Below, in pieces: positions 1-8,563 of a stretch of DNA of 64,000 nucleotides. Every line of letters starts with the position of its first letter. Positions within the stretch are counted from its first letter, which is position 1. This DNA comes from Pseudomonas putida (GTDB lineage Bacteria > Pseudomonadota > Gammaproteobacteria > Pseudomonadales > Pseudomonadaceae), in assembly GCA_029953615.1 (NCBI GenBank), contig CP124529.1, positions 3,224,501 through 3,288,500 on the forward strand, in the 5' to 3' direction. The notes under the pieces are model-generated. The model searched no databases. It saw only the letters and a list, made by a program, of their open reading frames with translations, and was not told where the DNA came from. The translations under genes and the position numbers were made by a program.

Positions 1-1
1 C

Positions 2-328
2 GAATGGCGTGGCAGCGTGCGCAAGCGCCCGTACTGGCTGACCCCGGGGGAGGGCGCGTCGCTGTACTTCGCTGCCGTGTGGGAGGCTTACCCGGTGCAG
101 GACCAGGTGTGGCTGAGTTGCGCGGTGGTGACCCAGGCGGCGATGAACCAGCGCCGGCCGCTGATACTGGACGAGGCCGGGCAGGCGGCCTGGCTTGACC
201 CGGACACGCCGCTGACCCGCTTGCACGAGCTGCTGGCCAGCCCGCCGGCGACGTTGCGTGAGCGGGCCCTGGCGAATTTCGTCAATGACCCGAAGCTGGA
301 TGCGCCAGAGTGCCTTACCCCGGCTTGA
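2..328 (+). CDS. SRAP (YedK/HMCES-like) family protein, C-terminal part
   Basis: The gene enters from the left edge and is open from base 2, so only about the last 108 residues are present. The readable part begins EWRGSVRKRPYW, which matches the family's Glu-Trp motif followed by a basic stretch, and continues with FAAVWE and AVVTQAAMNQRRPLIL. This is the C-terminal half of the SRAP fold, whose founding members crosslink to abasic sites in single-stranded DNA. In the family the second motif normally reads roughly HxRMP with a functional His; here the aligned segment is NQRRP, so the His position looks like Asn. The start and the catalytic Cys2 lie outside the window. A REP pair follows the stop. 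Confidence 0.75.
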   Translation, partial: EWRGSVRKRPYWLTPGEGASLYFAAVWEAYPVQDQVWLSCAVVTQAAMNQRRPLILDEAGQAAWLDPDTPLTRLHELLASPPATLRERALANFVNDPKLDAPECLTPA

Positions 329-335
329 GGGGTTG

Positions 336-445
336 CCTGTACCGGCCTCTTCGCGGGCGCGCCCGCTCCCACAGGTATTACACTGACCTCAGGCTGATGG
401 CATTCCCTGTGGGAGCGGGCATGCCCGCGAAAAGGCCGGTACAGG
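336..445. repeat. REP pair (inverted, class GCGGG/CCCGCTCCCACAGG)
   Basis: Two copies face each other: one at 336-375 and its inverse at 406-445. Each has a hairpin of the type GCGGGC...GCCCGC. This is the commonest REP class in the window. Confidence 0.9.
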
Positions 446-527
446 CGAAGAAAATCTTCCATGCGGCTATGGCGGCCCACCGGCGAGTCAGCCTAGGATA
501 CGGCGCATGTAGAAAGGGAGTGTTTTC

Positions 528-1343
528 ATGCGTAAGTCTTTTGTCGTCAGCCTGTTGAGTGCTGGCATCCTGCTAGCCGGCTGCCAGGCGGTGAATACCA
601 CCAGCGGCGGAGCTGTCGGCGTCGAGCGCAAGCAGTACATGTTCAGCATGCTCTCGACCGATGAGGTCAACCAGATGTACGCCCAGTCGTACCAGCAGAC
701 CCTGGGGGAGGCATCGAACAAAGGCGTGCTCGACAAGTCCAGCGCCGATGCCAAGCGTGTGCAGGTCATTGCCAACCGCCTGATCGCCCAGGCGCCAAAG
801 TTCCGCCCGGATGCCGCGCAGTGGAACTGGGAAGTCAACGTGATCAAGAGCGACGAGCTCAACGCCAACTGCGGCCCGGGCGGCAAGATCATCGTCTACA
901 CAGGGCTGATCGACCAGCTCAAGCTCACCGATGCGGAAATTGCTGCGGTGGTGGGCCACGAGATCGCCCATGCCCTGCGTGAGCACAGCCGCGAGGCAAT
1001 GTCCAAGGCGTATGGCGTGGAAATGGCCCGCCAGGGGGCCGGTGCCATCTTTGGCCTCGGCCAAGGTGGCATGGCCATGGCCGATACCGTGGTGAACTAT
1101 GCCATGACCTTGCCCAACAGCCGGGCCAACGAGAACGAAGCCGACCTGATCGGTCTGGAGCTCTCGGCGCGTGCCGGTTACGACCCGAATGCCGCGATTA
1201 CCCTGTGGAACAAGATGAGCCAGGCTTCCGAAGGTGCACCGCCTGAGTTCATGAGCACTCACCCGGCGTCGCAGAGCCGCATTGCTTCGCTGCAGGCGGC
1301 GATTCCGAAGGTGATGCCGTTGTATCAGGCGGCCAGGAAGTAA
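528..1343 (+). CDS. M48-family zinc metalloprotease, lipoprotein
   Basis: The 271-residue protein begins with a lipoprotein signal whose lipobox is LAGC (Cys19), so it is probably anchored in an envelope membrane. The zinc site HEIAH lies at residues 144-148 and the third ligand is in the following NENEADLIG segment. This is the M48 arrangement of LoiP/YggG and related periplasmic quality-control proteases. Length is normal for the family. A purine-rich Shine-Dalgarno sequence (AAAGGGAG) precedes the ATG. It stands alone between two REP pairs. Assignment to M48 is firm; which paralogue it corresponds to is not. Confidence 0.88.
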   Translation: MRKSFVVSLLSAGILLAGCQAVNTTSGGAVGVERKQYMFSMLSTDEVNQMYAQSYQQTLGEASNKGVLDKSSADAKRVQVIANRLIAQAPKFRPDAAQWNWEVNVIKSDELNANCGPGGKIIVYTGLIDQLKLTDAEIAAVVGHEIAHALREHSREAMSKAYGVEMARQGAGAIFGLGQGGMAMADTVVNYAMTLPNSRANENEADLIGLELSARAGYDPNAAITLWNKMSQASEGAPPEFMSTHPASQSRIASLQAAIPKVMPLYQAARK

Positions 1344-1370
1344 ACCCCGGCTTCCAGATGCTTACCCCTT

Positions 1371-1466
1371 GCAGGAGCAGCCTTGTGCTGCGAAAGGGCC
1401 GGTATGAGCACCACATGTCCTGGTGCCTGTACCGGCCTCTTCGCAGCGCAAGGCTGCTCCTACAGG
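1371..1466. repeat. REP pair (class GGAGCAGCCTTG)
   Basis: GCAGGAGCAGCCTTG...GCGAAAGGGCCGG is followed by the inverse ending GCTGCTCCTACAGG. This is a variant of the GTAGGAGCGGCC class. It sits between convergent genes. Confidence 0.8.
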
Positions 1467-1493
1467 TTCGGCATCAGCCTGTCGTCTTTCGGG

Positions 1494-2078
1494 TTACCCC
1501 ACCCAGCCACTGGCCTTCATCGCCGAATAAACGGCCACGATCGCCAGCACGAAGAACGCCGTGGCCGCCAGGCGACGGATCAGCGTCAACGGCAGTTTGT
1601 CCGCCGCGAAGTTACCCGCCAGTACCACCGGCACGTTGGCAATCAACATGCCCAGGGTGGTGCCGATAATGACCATGATCAGGTGCGGATATTGCGCAGC
1701 CAGCATCACCGTGGCGACCTGGGTCTTGTCACCGATTTCAGCCAGGAAGAATGCGATCAGCGTGGTCAGGAACGGCCCGAAGCGGCGTGCCGGGTTTTCG
1801 TCGTCATCCATCTTGTCCGGTACCAGGGTCCACAGCGCAGTGGCGGTGAAGCTCGCGGCCAGAATCCAGTGCAGTGCCGAGTCACTGAAGAAGCTGCCGA
1901 TCCACGCGCCCACGGCACCGGCCGCGGCATGGTTGGCCAGAGTGGCGGCGATGATACCGGCGATGATCGGCCAGGGCTTGCGGAAGCGGGCCGCGAGAAT
2001 GAGCGCGAGCAATTGCGTCTTGTCGCCGATTTCGGCGAGCGCAACGATGGCGGTGGGGACCAACAGAGATTCCAGCAT
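1494..2078 (-). CDS. GDT1/TMEM165 (UPF0016) family cation exporter, probably manganese
   Basis: The 194-residue protein consists of hydrophobic helices with two copies of the family signature EIGDKT, at about residues 16-21 and 114-119. These are the acidic ion-binding motifs of the GDT1 fold, and the internal duplication is typical. Bacterial members such as MneA export Mn2+. The manganese role is supported directly by the context: the 5' leader on this strand carries a yybP-ykoY riboswitch. A short Shine-Dalgarno sequence (AGGA) precedes the ATG. The substrate is inferred from family and riboswitch, not from residues unique to Mn transport. Confidence 0.9.
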   Translation of the reverse strand: MLESLLVPTAIVALAEIGDKTQLLALILAARFRKPWPIIAGIIAATLANHAAAGAVGAWIGSFFSDSALHWILAASFTATALWTLVPDKMDDDENPARRFGPFLTTLIAFFLAEIGDKTQVATVMLAAQYPHLIMVIIGTTLGMLIANVPVVLAGNFAADKLPLTLIRRLAATAFFVLAIVAVYSAMKASGWVG

Positions 2079-2300
2079 CAGGATTCCTACGGGGGCGGGT
2101 CGACACGGCTATGACACGTACAGCCTCCCCGCCCCGGGTAAGGTGTGCGTGTCATAGGTCTTGTCAAACCCTGGATCCGTCTATGCGGATCTCGCCATGC
2201 AGGCTGGCATGGTGGGTCGCACGCGCCATGGTCTGTGGACCAAGTATGTTGACGCGTACCGGGCGAGCTGGGCGCTCGCGGGAGACTACTCCCCTAGGAC
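2079..2300 (-). promoter_or_regulatory. yybP-ykoY manganese riboswitch leader
   Basis: Read on the minus strand, the leader carries the family's conserved blocks: GGGGAGTAG (plus 2286-2295), GCGTCAACATACTTGG (about 2241-2256) and GACAAGACCTATGAC (about 2151-2165). P1 can form between GTCCTAGG (2293-2300) and CCTATGAC (2151-2158) with one mismatch. The P1 3' strand is also the perfect partner of CGTGTCATAG just downstream (2109-2118), so P1 and a 10-bp downstream hairpin exclude each other. A GGGGCGGG/CCCGCCCC pairing close to the Shine-Dalgarno sequence could couple this to translation. The blocks are seen; the switching mechanism is inferred. Confidence 0.85.
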
Positions 2301-2319
2301 GGTGCGGATTCTGCCTAGG

Positions 2320-2345
2320 CAAAACGCTTTCGGCAAGCGCTGTTT
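2320..2345 (-). terminator. Probable terminator of rsmC
   Basis: On the minus strand, directly after the rsmC stop, CGCTT/AAGCG forms a short stem followed by TTTT. The plus strand also has a T run. The stem is only 5 bp. Confidence 0.5.
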
Positions 2346-3344
2346 TTAGCCGTGTGTTGCCCGGTAGATGCGGAAGCCATCGGCCTCGTCGCGTACCTGA
2401 CAGTTGCCCAGTGCCCCTTCGATCAGCGGCTGGTAGCGCAGGAAGCTGTTGGCAACCAGGCGCATTTCGCCACCTTTTTGCAGATGAACGGCCGATTTTT
2501 TCAGCAGGTTTTCCGATGCCTGGTAGTTGGTGTGCACCCCGGTATGGAACGGTGGGTTACTCAGGATCAGGCTCAACCCGGTCGGCGCCGCGTCGATGCC
2601 ATCGCCGCTGATCACTTCGCCTTCCAGACCATTGGCGGCCAAGGTCAGGCGGCTGGCGGCCACGGCGAAGGCATCCACGTCCAGCAAAGTCACCCGGCTT
2701 TGTGGATAACGGCGTTTGACCGTGGCGCCCAGCACCCCGGCGCCGCAGCCAAAGTCCAGCACATGGCCGCTCGGCAGGCCATCCAGGTGCTTGAGCAGCA
2801 GGGCGGTACCGCGATCGAGGCGGCCATGGCTGAACACACCGGGCAGGCTGACCACCTGCAACGGGCCGTCTTCCAGGCTGAGCTCGAAGCGTTCGGCCAG
2901 GCTTTCCAGGGGTTTGGCCTCTGGCGCGTGCTCGATGGTCACCTGCCACAGCTGGCAATGGCGGGCGCTGTCGAGCTTGCGCGGCTTGCCGAAGGCCTGC
3001 AGCTGCTTGGCCGCGCCTTCGATGCCACCGCGTTTTTCGCCGACCAGGTACAGCTCGCGGCCGGCCAGGCGCGAGGCCAGGGCGTTGAGCAGGTAGGCGG
3101 CCAGTTCACGGGACTTGGGCAGGAACAGCACGGCACTTTCAAAAGCCACTTCAGGGGGCTCGACCGCATAGTGGCTGCGGCCGGCGAAGCGGCTTTCGAG
3201 CACGGCCTGGTCGCCCGCATGCCAGGTCCAGGCCTGGGCCTGGGGCAACTGGGCGAGCGGGCCGTCGGCGGGGGCGCCGGCGAGCAGCAGCGGCCCCTGG
3301 AACAGCTCTGCCTGGCGGAGCAACACTTCACTGCGCGGGTCCAT
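2346..3344 (-). CDS. rsmC: 16S rRNA (guanine1207-N2)-methyltransferase RsmC
   Basis: The 332-residue protein resembles E. coli RsmC along its length. It opens with [10 protein letters not shown], has a degenerate N-terminal methyltransferase-like domain ([15 protein letters not shown]), then [11 protein letters not shown], and a catalytic class I methyltransferase domain with the SAM motif [11 protein letters not shown] (about residues 195-205) and the amino-methylase motif NPPF (about residue 262). The duplicated architecture is the RsmC/RlmG hallmark. RsmC methylates G1207 of 16S rRNA in the small subunit. RlmG is the nearest alternative, but the N-terminal and LPGVFS segments favour RsmC. 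Confidence 0.88.
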   Translation of the reverse strand: MDPRSEVLLRQAELFQGPLLLAGAPADGPLAQLPQAQAWTWHAGDQAVLESRFAGRSHYAVEPPEVAFESAVLFLPKSRELAAYLLNALASRLAGRELYLVGEKRGGIEGAAKQLQAFGKPRKLDSARHCQLWQVTIEHAPEAKPLESLAERFELSLEDGPLQVVSLPGVFSHGRLDRGTALLLKHLDGLPSGHVLDFGCGAGVLGATVKRRYPQSRVTLLDVDAFAVAASRLTLAANGLEGEVISGDGIDAAPTGLSLILSNPPFHTGVHTNYQASENLLKKSAVHLQKGGEMRLVANSFLRYQPLIEGALGNCQVRDEADGFRIYRATHG

Positions 3345-3398
3345 GGACGACGCCTCCTGGAAAAAAGTGGCGCAGTGTAGCAGAGGTAGACGCCGGGC

Positions 3399-4364
3399 TC
3401 AGCTGACCACGCGGCGTGGCTGCCCGGCGAAGAAGGCCTGGGCGTTCTCGCTGAGCTGGCCGACGATGCGCTGGCGCGATTCCACCGCACCCCAGGCGCT
3501 GTGCGGGGTAATGATCAGGCGCGGGATGCCGGGTTCCAGCAGCGGGTTGCCGTTGACCGGCGGCTCCACGCTCAGCACATCGGTGGCGGCGCCGCCCAGG
3601 TGGCCACTGCGCAGGGCGTCGGCCAGTGCTTGCTCGTCGATCAGGCCGCCACGGGCGGTGTTGACCACCAGTGCGTTGGGCTTTAGCAGGGCCAGTTCGC
3701 GGGCCCCGAGCATGTGTCGGGTGTGCTCGTTCAGCGGGCAGTGCAGGGTCAGGGCGTCGACTTGCGGCAGCAGTTCGTCCAGTGGCAAACGGTCGGCGCG
3801 TTCCGGGCGGCCGGGGATCTGCCCGCTGAGCACGCGCATGCCGAAGGCTTCGGCCAGCCGCGCCACCGCGCCGCCCAGTTCACCGTGGCCGAGCAGGCCA
3901 AGGGTCTTGCCCTCCAGTTCGACGATGGGGAAATCCAGCAGGCAGAACTGGCTGGCCTTGGCCCACTGGCCGTCGGCTACCGCCTGGTTGTAGTCGCACA
4001 GGCGGGTGGCCAGGGCCAGCAGCAGGGCGAGGGTGTGCTGGGCGACGGACGGCGTGCCGTAGCCCTGGCAGTTGCACACGGTGACGCCCTGGGCGCGCGC
4101 AGCCGCCAGGTCGACATTGTTGGTGCCGGTGGCGGCCACCAGGATCAGCTTCAGTTGCGGGTTGGCGGCCAGGGTGGCGGCGTCGAGCATGACCTTGTTG
4201 CTGATCACCGCCACCGCGCCCTGCAGGCGTTCGGCGACCTGCTCCGGACGGGTGGCGGCGAACAGCTCGAACGTGTCGAACTGCTGCTGCAGGGGCGAGA
4301 GGTCCAGATCGCCCAGGTCCAGGGACTGGTGATCGAGAAACACGGCGCGACGCGGGCTGGGCAT
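3399..4364 (-). CDS. D-isomer-specific 2-hydroxyacid dehydrogenase (hydroxypyruvate/glycerate type)
   Basis: The start is the ATG at 4364, giving 321 residues (MPSPRRAVFLDH). The frame stays open upstream, but there it runs through a REP. The NAD-binding motif LLGHGELGG lies near residue 150. The catalytic Arg is in NTARGGLIDE, the Glu in DVLSVEPP and the His in ITPHSAWG. These features define the D-2-hydroxyacid dehydrogenase family, which reduces 2-keto acids such as hydroxypyruvate, glyoxylate or pyruvate with NAD(P)H. The substrate cannot be fixed from sequence; pseudomonad relatives are usually called hydroxypyruvate or glycerate dehydrogenases. It is divergent from the acyl-CoA ligase. 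Confidence 0.85.
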   Translation of the reverse strand: MPSPRRAVFLDHQSLDLGDLDLSPLQQQFDTFELFAATRPEQVAERLQGAVAVISNKVMLDAATLAANPQLKLILVAATGTNNVDLAAARAQGVTVCNCQGYGTPSVAQHTLALLLALATRLCDYNQAVADGQWAKASQFCLLDFPIVELEGKTLGLLGHGELGGAVARLAEAFGMRVLSGQIPGRPERADRLPLDELLPQVDALTLHCPLNEHTRHMLGARELALLKPNALVVNTARGGLIDEQALADALRSGHLGGAATDVLSVEPPVNGNPLLEPGIPRLIITPHSAWGAVESRQRIVGQLSENAQAFFAGQPRRVVS

Positions 4365-4391
4365 GGAGTTCTCCGAGGCAGGGCGGGGTAA

Positions 4392-4432
4392 CTGTGGGAG
4401 CGGGCGTGCCCGCGAAAGGGCCTTTGGCTCCA
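4392..4432. repeat. Single REP (class GCGGG)
   Basis: One unpaired copy, CTGTGGGAGCGGGCGTGCCC followed by GCGAAAGGGCC, lies in the divergent promoter region. It argues against the upstream start of the dehydrogenase. Confidence 0.8.
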
Positions 4433-4603
4433 GCACAAATCCTGAAGCTTTCGGCGCAGTGTCTAGCCCGCGGTTACCGCCCGTCAACGCCCGCCACTCA
4501 TACCTTCGCCATGCAAATCATTCCTTCGGCTGATTTAGCCGTCACATTGACGAACTACAGTAGTTCCAGACTTGTCCGGCCCGCTTTTCAGAAAGGGATA
4601 CCC

Positions 4604-6286
4604 ATGTTGCAGACCCGCATCATCAAGCCCGCCGAGGGCGCCTACGCCTACCCCCTGCTGATCAAGCGCCTGCTGATGTCCGGCAGCCGCTATGAAAAGA
4701 CCCGCGAAATCGTCTACCGCGACCAGTTGCGGCTGACCTACCCACAGCTTAACGAACGCATCGCGCGCCTGGCCAACGTGCTGACCGAAGCCGGGGTAAA
4801 GGCCGGTGACACCGTGGCGGTGATGGACTGGGACAGCCACCGCTACCTGGAATGCATGTTCGCCATTCCGATGATCGGTGCGGTGGTGCACACCATCAAC
4901 GTGCGCCTGTCGCCCGAGCAGATTCTCTACACCATGAACCACGCCGAAGACCGCGTGGTGCTGGTCAACAGCGATTTCGTCGGCCTGTACCAGGCCATCG
5001 CCGGGCAGCTGACTACCGTCGACAAGACCCTGCTGCTGACCGACGGCCCGGACAAGACCGCCGAGCTGCCCAACCTGGTGGGCGAGTACGAGCAACTGCT
5101 GGCCGCTGCCAGCCCGGGCTACGACTTCCCCGACTTCGACGAGAACTCGGTGGCCACCACCTTCTACACCACCGGTACCACCGGCAACCCCAAGGGGGTG
5201 TATTTCACTCACCGGCAACTGGTGCTGCATACCCTGGCTGAAGCTTCAGTGACCGGCAGTATCGACAGCGTGCGCCTGCTGGGCAGCAACGACGTGTACA
5301 TGCCCATTACCCCGATGTTCCACGTGCACGCCTGGGGTATTCCCTACGCCGCCACCATGCTCGGCATGAAGCAGGTGTATCCGGGGCGCTACGAGCCTGA
5401 CATGCTGATCAAGCTGTGGCGTGAGGAAAAGGTCACTTTCTCTCATTGCGTACCGACCATCCTGCAGATGTTGCTCAACTGCCCGACTTCCCAAGGCCAG
5501 GATTTCGGCGGCTGGAAGATCATCATCGGCGGCAGCGCGCTCAACCGCTCGTTGTACCAGGCCGCCCTGGCGCGCGGTATCCAGCTGACCGCCGCGTATG
5601 GCATGTCCGAGACCTGTCCGCTGATTTCCGCCGCCCACCTGAACGACGAGCTGCAAGCCGGCAGCGAGGATGAGCGCGTCACCTACCGTATCAAGGCCGG
5701 CGTGCCGGTACCGCTGGTCGAGGCGGCTGTCGTCGACGGCGACGGCAACTTCCTGCCTGCCGACGGTGAAACCCAGGGTGAGCTGGTGCTGCGCGCGCCG
5801 TGGCTGACCATGGGCTACTTCAAGGAGCCGGAAAAAAGCGAGGAGCTGTGGCAGGGCGGCTGGCTGCACACCGGTGATGTCGCCACGCTGGACGGCATGG
5901 GCTACATCGACATCCGCGACCGCATCAAGGATGTGATCAAGACCGGTGGCGAGTGGATATCCTCGCTTGACCTCGAAGACCTGATCAGCCGCCACTCGGC
6001 CGTGCGCGAAGTGGCGGTGGTGGGGGTGGCCGACCCGCAGTGGGGCGAGCGCCCGTTTGCCCTGCTGGTGGTGCGCGAAGGCCAGGTCATCGACGCCAAG
6101 GCGTTGAAGGAACACCTCAAGCCGTTCGTCGAGCAAGGGCACATCAACAAGTGGGCCATTCCAGGCCAGATCGCCGTTGTTACTGAAATTCCCAAGACCA
6201 GTGTCGGCAAGCTCGACAAGAAACGCATCCGCCAGGACATCGTCCAGTGGCAGGCCAGCAACAGCGCGTTCCTGTCCACGCTGTAA
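4604..6286 (+). CDS. Medium-chain fatty-acid-CoA ligase (AlkK-like)
   Basis: The start is the ATG at 4604 behind GAAAGGG, giving 560 residues; the longer open frame upstream is not needed. It has the adenylate-forming motifs: the AMP-binding P-loop TTFYTTGTTGNPKG, YGMSETCP, GWLHTGDVATLDG, DRIKDVIKTGGEWIS, and the C-terminal catalytic Lys in KTSVGKLDKKR. The enzyme activates a carboxylate with ATP to acyl-AMP and then acyl-CoA. Its length and the motif wording fit the AlkK group acting on medium-chain acids. It lies directly upstream of the DUF1302/DUF1329 pair and a MalT-like regulator, which suggests one catabolic unit for a fatty acid, ester or alcohol. Substrate is inferred. Confidence 0.85.
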   Translation: MLQTRIIKPAEGAYAYPLLIKRLLMSGSRYEKTREIVYRDQLRLTYPQLNERIARLANVLTEAGVKAGDTVAVMDWDSHRYLECMFAIPMIGAVVHTINVRLSPEQILYTMNHAEDRVVLVNSDFVGLYQAIAGQLTTVDKTLLLTDGPDKTAELPNLVGEYEQLLAAASPGYDFPDFDENSVATTFYTTGTTGNPKGVYFTHRQLVLHTLAEASVTGSIDSVRLLGSNDVYMPITPMFHVHAWGIPYAATMLGMKQVYPGRYEPDMLIKLWREEKVTFSHCVPTILQMLLNCPTSQGQDFGGWKIIIGGSALNRSLYQAALARGIQLTAAYGMSETCPLISAAHLNDELQAGSEDERVTYRIKAGVPVPLVEAAVVDGDGNFLPADGETQGELVLRAPWLTMGYFKEPEKSEELWQGGWLHTGDVATLDGMGYIDIRDRIKDVIKTGGEWISSLDLEDLISRHSAVREVAVVGVADPQWGERPFALLVVREGQVIDAKALKEHLKPFVEQGHINKWAIPGQIAVVTEIPKTSVGKLDKKRIRQDIVQWQASNSAFLSTL

Positions 6287-6293
6287 CCGCCTT

Positions 6294-6323
6294 GCGGGTC
6301 GCGTACCACTGCGCGCGACCCGC
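6294..6323 (+). terminator. 10-bp GC-rich hairpin after the acyl-CoA ligase gene
   Basis: GCGGGTCGCG and CGCGACCCGC form a perfect 10-bp stem with a 10-nt loop, starting 8 bases after the stop. No T run follows, so it may be a weak terminator or an mRNA-stabilising hairpin. The rest of 6324-6618 holds no gene I can support; a TATAGT near 6472 is a possible -10 for the next gene. Confidence 0.45.
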
Positions 6324-6618
6324 ATGCTAGAGCGGCCTGGCCTTGCCAAACGGCAGAAATGCGCCATCCTTTAGCACTGCCAGCGCGCAACCGGGACAGC
6401 ATTACAGCGAGTTGGCAGCACGGAGCGCAAATCACACTTTAGAGGGATCAAGCGCCTGTGCCTTGCTGGCTATAGTCGGGGCCAGGGGATTTTCAGGAAT
6501 GGGGGAAGGCGACATGCGCAAGCAGTGTCGCCGCGGGCGCAAGCCTGCACACCGGTCGCTCGGGCCGTTCTTGAAAGGACTCACTGCCATAACAAAAAAA
6601 GTACATGGAGTAGCGTCG

Positions 6619-8538
6619 ATGAAATCTGCAAACCTGTTCTGGCGCCGGGCCAAGTTGCCCCTGGCCGTCAGCCTTGCTTCCACGCTCGCAAGTCCTGCTT
6701 TCGCTGTCAGTTTCAACATTGGTGAAATCGAAGGCCAGTTCGACTCGTCGCTCTCCATCGGCGCCAGCTGGTCGACGGCCAACCCCAACAAGAACCTGAT
6801 CGGGGTGAACAACGGCGGCAAGGGCCTGTCGCAGACATCCGACGATGGCCACCTGAACTTCAAGAAGGGCGAAACCTTCTCCAAGATCTTCAAGGGTATC
6901 CATGACCTGGAACTGAAGTACGGCGACACCGGTGTGTTCGTCCGTGGCAAGTACTGGTACGACTTCGAACTGAAGGACGAAGGCCGCGAGTTCAAGGACA
7001 TCAGCGACTCCAACCGCAAGGAAGGCGCCAAATCGTCCGGTGCCGAGCTACTCGACGCATTCGTCTACCACAACTACGCCATCGGCGATCAGCCTGGCTC
7101 GGTGCGCCTGGGCAAGCAGGTGGTGAGCTGGGGTGAAAGTACCTTCATCGGCGGCGGCATCAACTCGATCAACCCGATCGACGTGTCGGCGTTCCGCCGC
7201 CCCGGGGCCGAGATCAAGGAAGGCCTGATTCCGGTCAACATGTTCTATGTTTCGCAGAGCCTGACCGACAACCTGTCGGCCGAGGCCTTCTACCAGATCG
7301 AGTGGGACCAGACTGTCGTCGACAACTGCGGCACCTTCTTCTCCCAGCCTGATGTTATCGCCGACGGCTGCAACAACAATCTGGCCGTGCTGGCTACTCA
7401 GAACTCCTTGGCCAGCCAGCTTGGGCCGCTGTATGACCGTGTCGCGACCGCGATGGCGGCGCAAGGTGTGACTCATGGTTCCCCCGATGAGGGGGTAATC
7501 GTAAACCGCGGTCCAGATCGTGATGCACGCGACAGTGGTCAGTTCGGCGTTGCAATGCGCTACATGTTCGAACCGCTGAACACCGAGTTCGGTGGCTATT
7601 TCATGAACTACCACAGCCGCGCGCCAATTTTCAGTGGTCGTGGCGCTGATCTTCAACATTACAGCGCCACCGGCCTGGCAGGTGCGCTGGTACGCGCTGG
7701 TGTACCTGCTTCGGCGCTGGCCGGCCTGGTGCCAAGACTCTTGCCGCTGCAGGTGGCAGGCAACTCCAGCTATTACGTCGAGTACCCGGAAGACATTCGT
7801 CTATACGGGCTGAGCTTCTCTACGACACTTCCCACAGGCACTGCCTGGAGCGGTGAGATCAGTTACCGTCCGAACGCGCCCGTGCAACTGAATACCACCG
7901 ATATTCTCTTTTCCGGCCTGACCCCCCTCAACCCGGATGTATCGGTGTTGCAAGGTCGAGCTGGCACCGATCAGCCAGGTTACCGTCGCAAGGAAATCAC
8001 CCAGCTGCAAACCACCTTCACCCACTTCTTCGATCAGGTGATGGGGGCCGAACGGTTGACCATGGTAGGGGAAGTCGGTTGGACGCATGTTGGTGGGCTG
8101 GAAAGCACCTCCAAGCTGCGTTACGGGCGAGATCCGGTATTTGGCCCTGGGCCGCTGCCTAATGGCCAGTGTGAAACGCTCAATACCAACACTTTGGGCA
8201 CCAGCAATGCCAACAACGTGTCGCGCTACTGCGAAAACGATGGTTACACCACTTCCGATTCCTGGGGATACCGCGTCCGCGCAATCTGGGACTACAACAA
8301 CGTCTTTGCCGGGGTGAACCTGCGCCCCAGCGTAGCCTGGTCGCACGACGTCGATGGTTATTCGCCAGGCCCTGGCGCCAACTTCGAGGAAGGACGCAAG
8401 GCAATCAGCCTGGGCCTCGATGCCGAATATCAGCAAACCTACACGGCAAGCCTGTCGTACACCAACTTCTTCGATGGCAAGTACACCACCGTGGACGACC
8501 GCGACTTCGTCGCGCTCAGCTTCGGCGTGAACTTCTAA
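6619..8538 (+). CDS. DUF1302 family outer-membrane protein
   Basis: The ATG at 6619, preceded by GGAG, gives 639 residues with a Sec signal peptide ending near ASPAFA (about residue 28). The upstream in-frame extension lacks signal-peptide logic and is rejected. The mature part is rich in alternating aromatic/polar strands (VRGKYWYDFEL, LGKQVVSWGES) and ends in an aromatic-terminated strand (ALSFGVNF), as outer-membrane beta-barrels do. DUF1302 proteins almost always pair with DUF1329 proteins, as here. Their role is not established; a porin or export function for hydrophobic substrates is a reasonable inference. It probably forms an operon with the next gene, 25 bases downstream. Confidence 0.85.
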   Translation: MKSANLFWRRAKLPLAVSLASTLASPAFAVSFNIGEIEGQFDSSLSIGASWSTANPNKNLIGVNNGGKGLSQTSDDGHLNFKKGETFSKIFKGIHDLELKYGDTGVFVRGKYWYDFELKDEGREFKDISDSNRKEGAKSSGAELLDAFVYHNYAIGDQPGSVRLGKQVVSWGESTFIGGGINSINPIDVSAFRRPGAEIKEGLIPVNMFYVSQSLTDNLSAEAFYQIEWDQTVVDNCGTFFSQPDVIADGCNNNLAVLATQNSLASQLGPLYDRVATAMAAQGVTHGSPDEGVIVNRGPDRDARDSGQFGVAMRYMFEPLNTEFGGYFMNYHSRAPIFSGRGADLQHYSATGLAGALVRAGVPASALAGLVPRLLPLQVAGNSSYYVEYPEDIRLYGLSFSTTLPTGTAWSGEISYRPNAPVQLNTTDILFSGLTPLNPDVSVLQGRAGTDQPGYRRKEITQLQTTFTHFFDQVMGAERLTMVGEVGWTHVGGLESTSKLRYGRDPVFGPGPLPNGQCETLNTNTLGTSNANNVSRYCENDGYTTSDSWGYRVRAIWDYNNVFAGVNLRPSVAWSHDVDGYSPGPGANFEEGRKAISLGLDAEYQQTYTASLSYTNFFDGKYTTVDDRDFVALSFGVNF

Positions 8539-8563
8539 GCATTCAGATCCAGGACGACACGAC

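Noticed and set aside
4365..4487. N-terminal extension of the 2-hydroxyacid dehydrogenase to 4487
   Set aside because: The extension runs through a REP and adds nothing family-like; the ATG at 4364 has a Shine-Dalgarno sequence and fits the fold.
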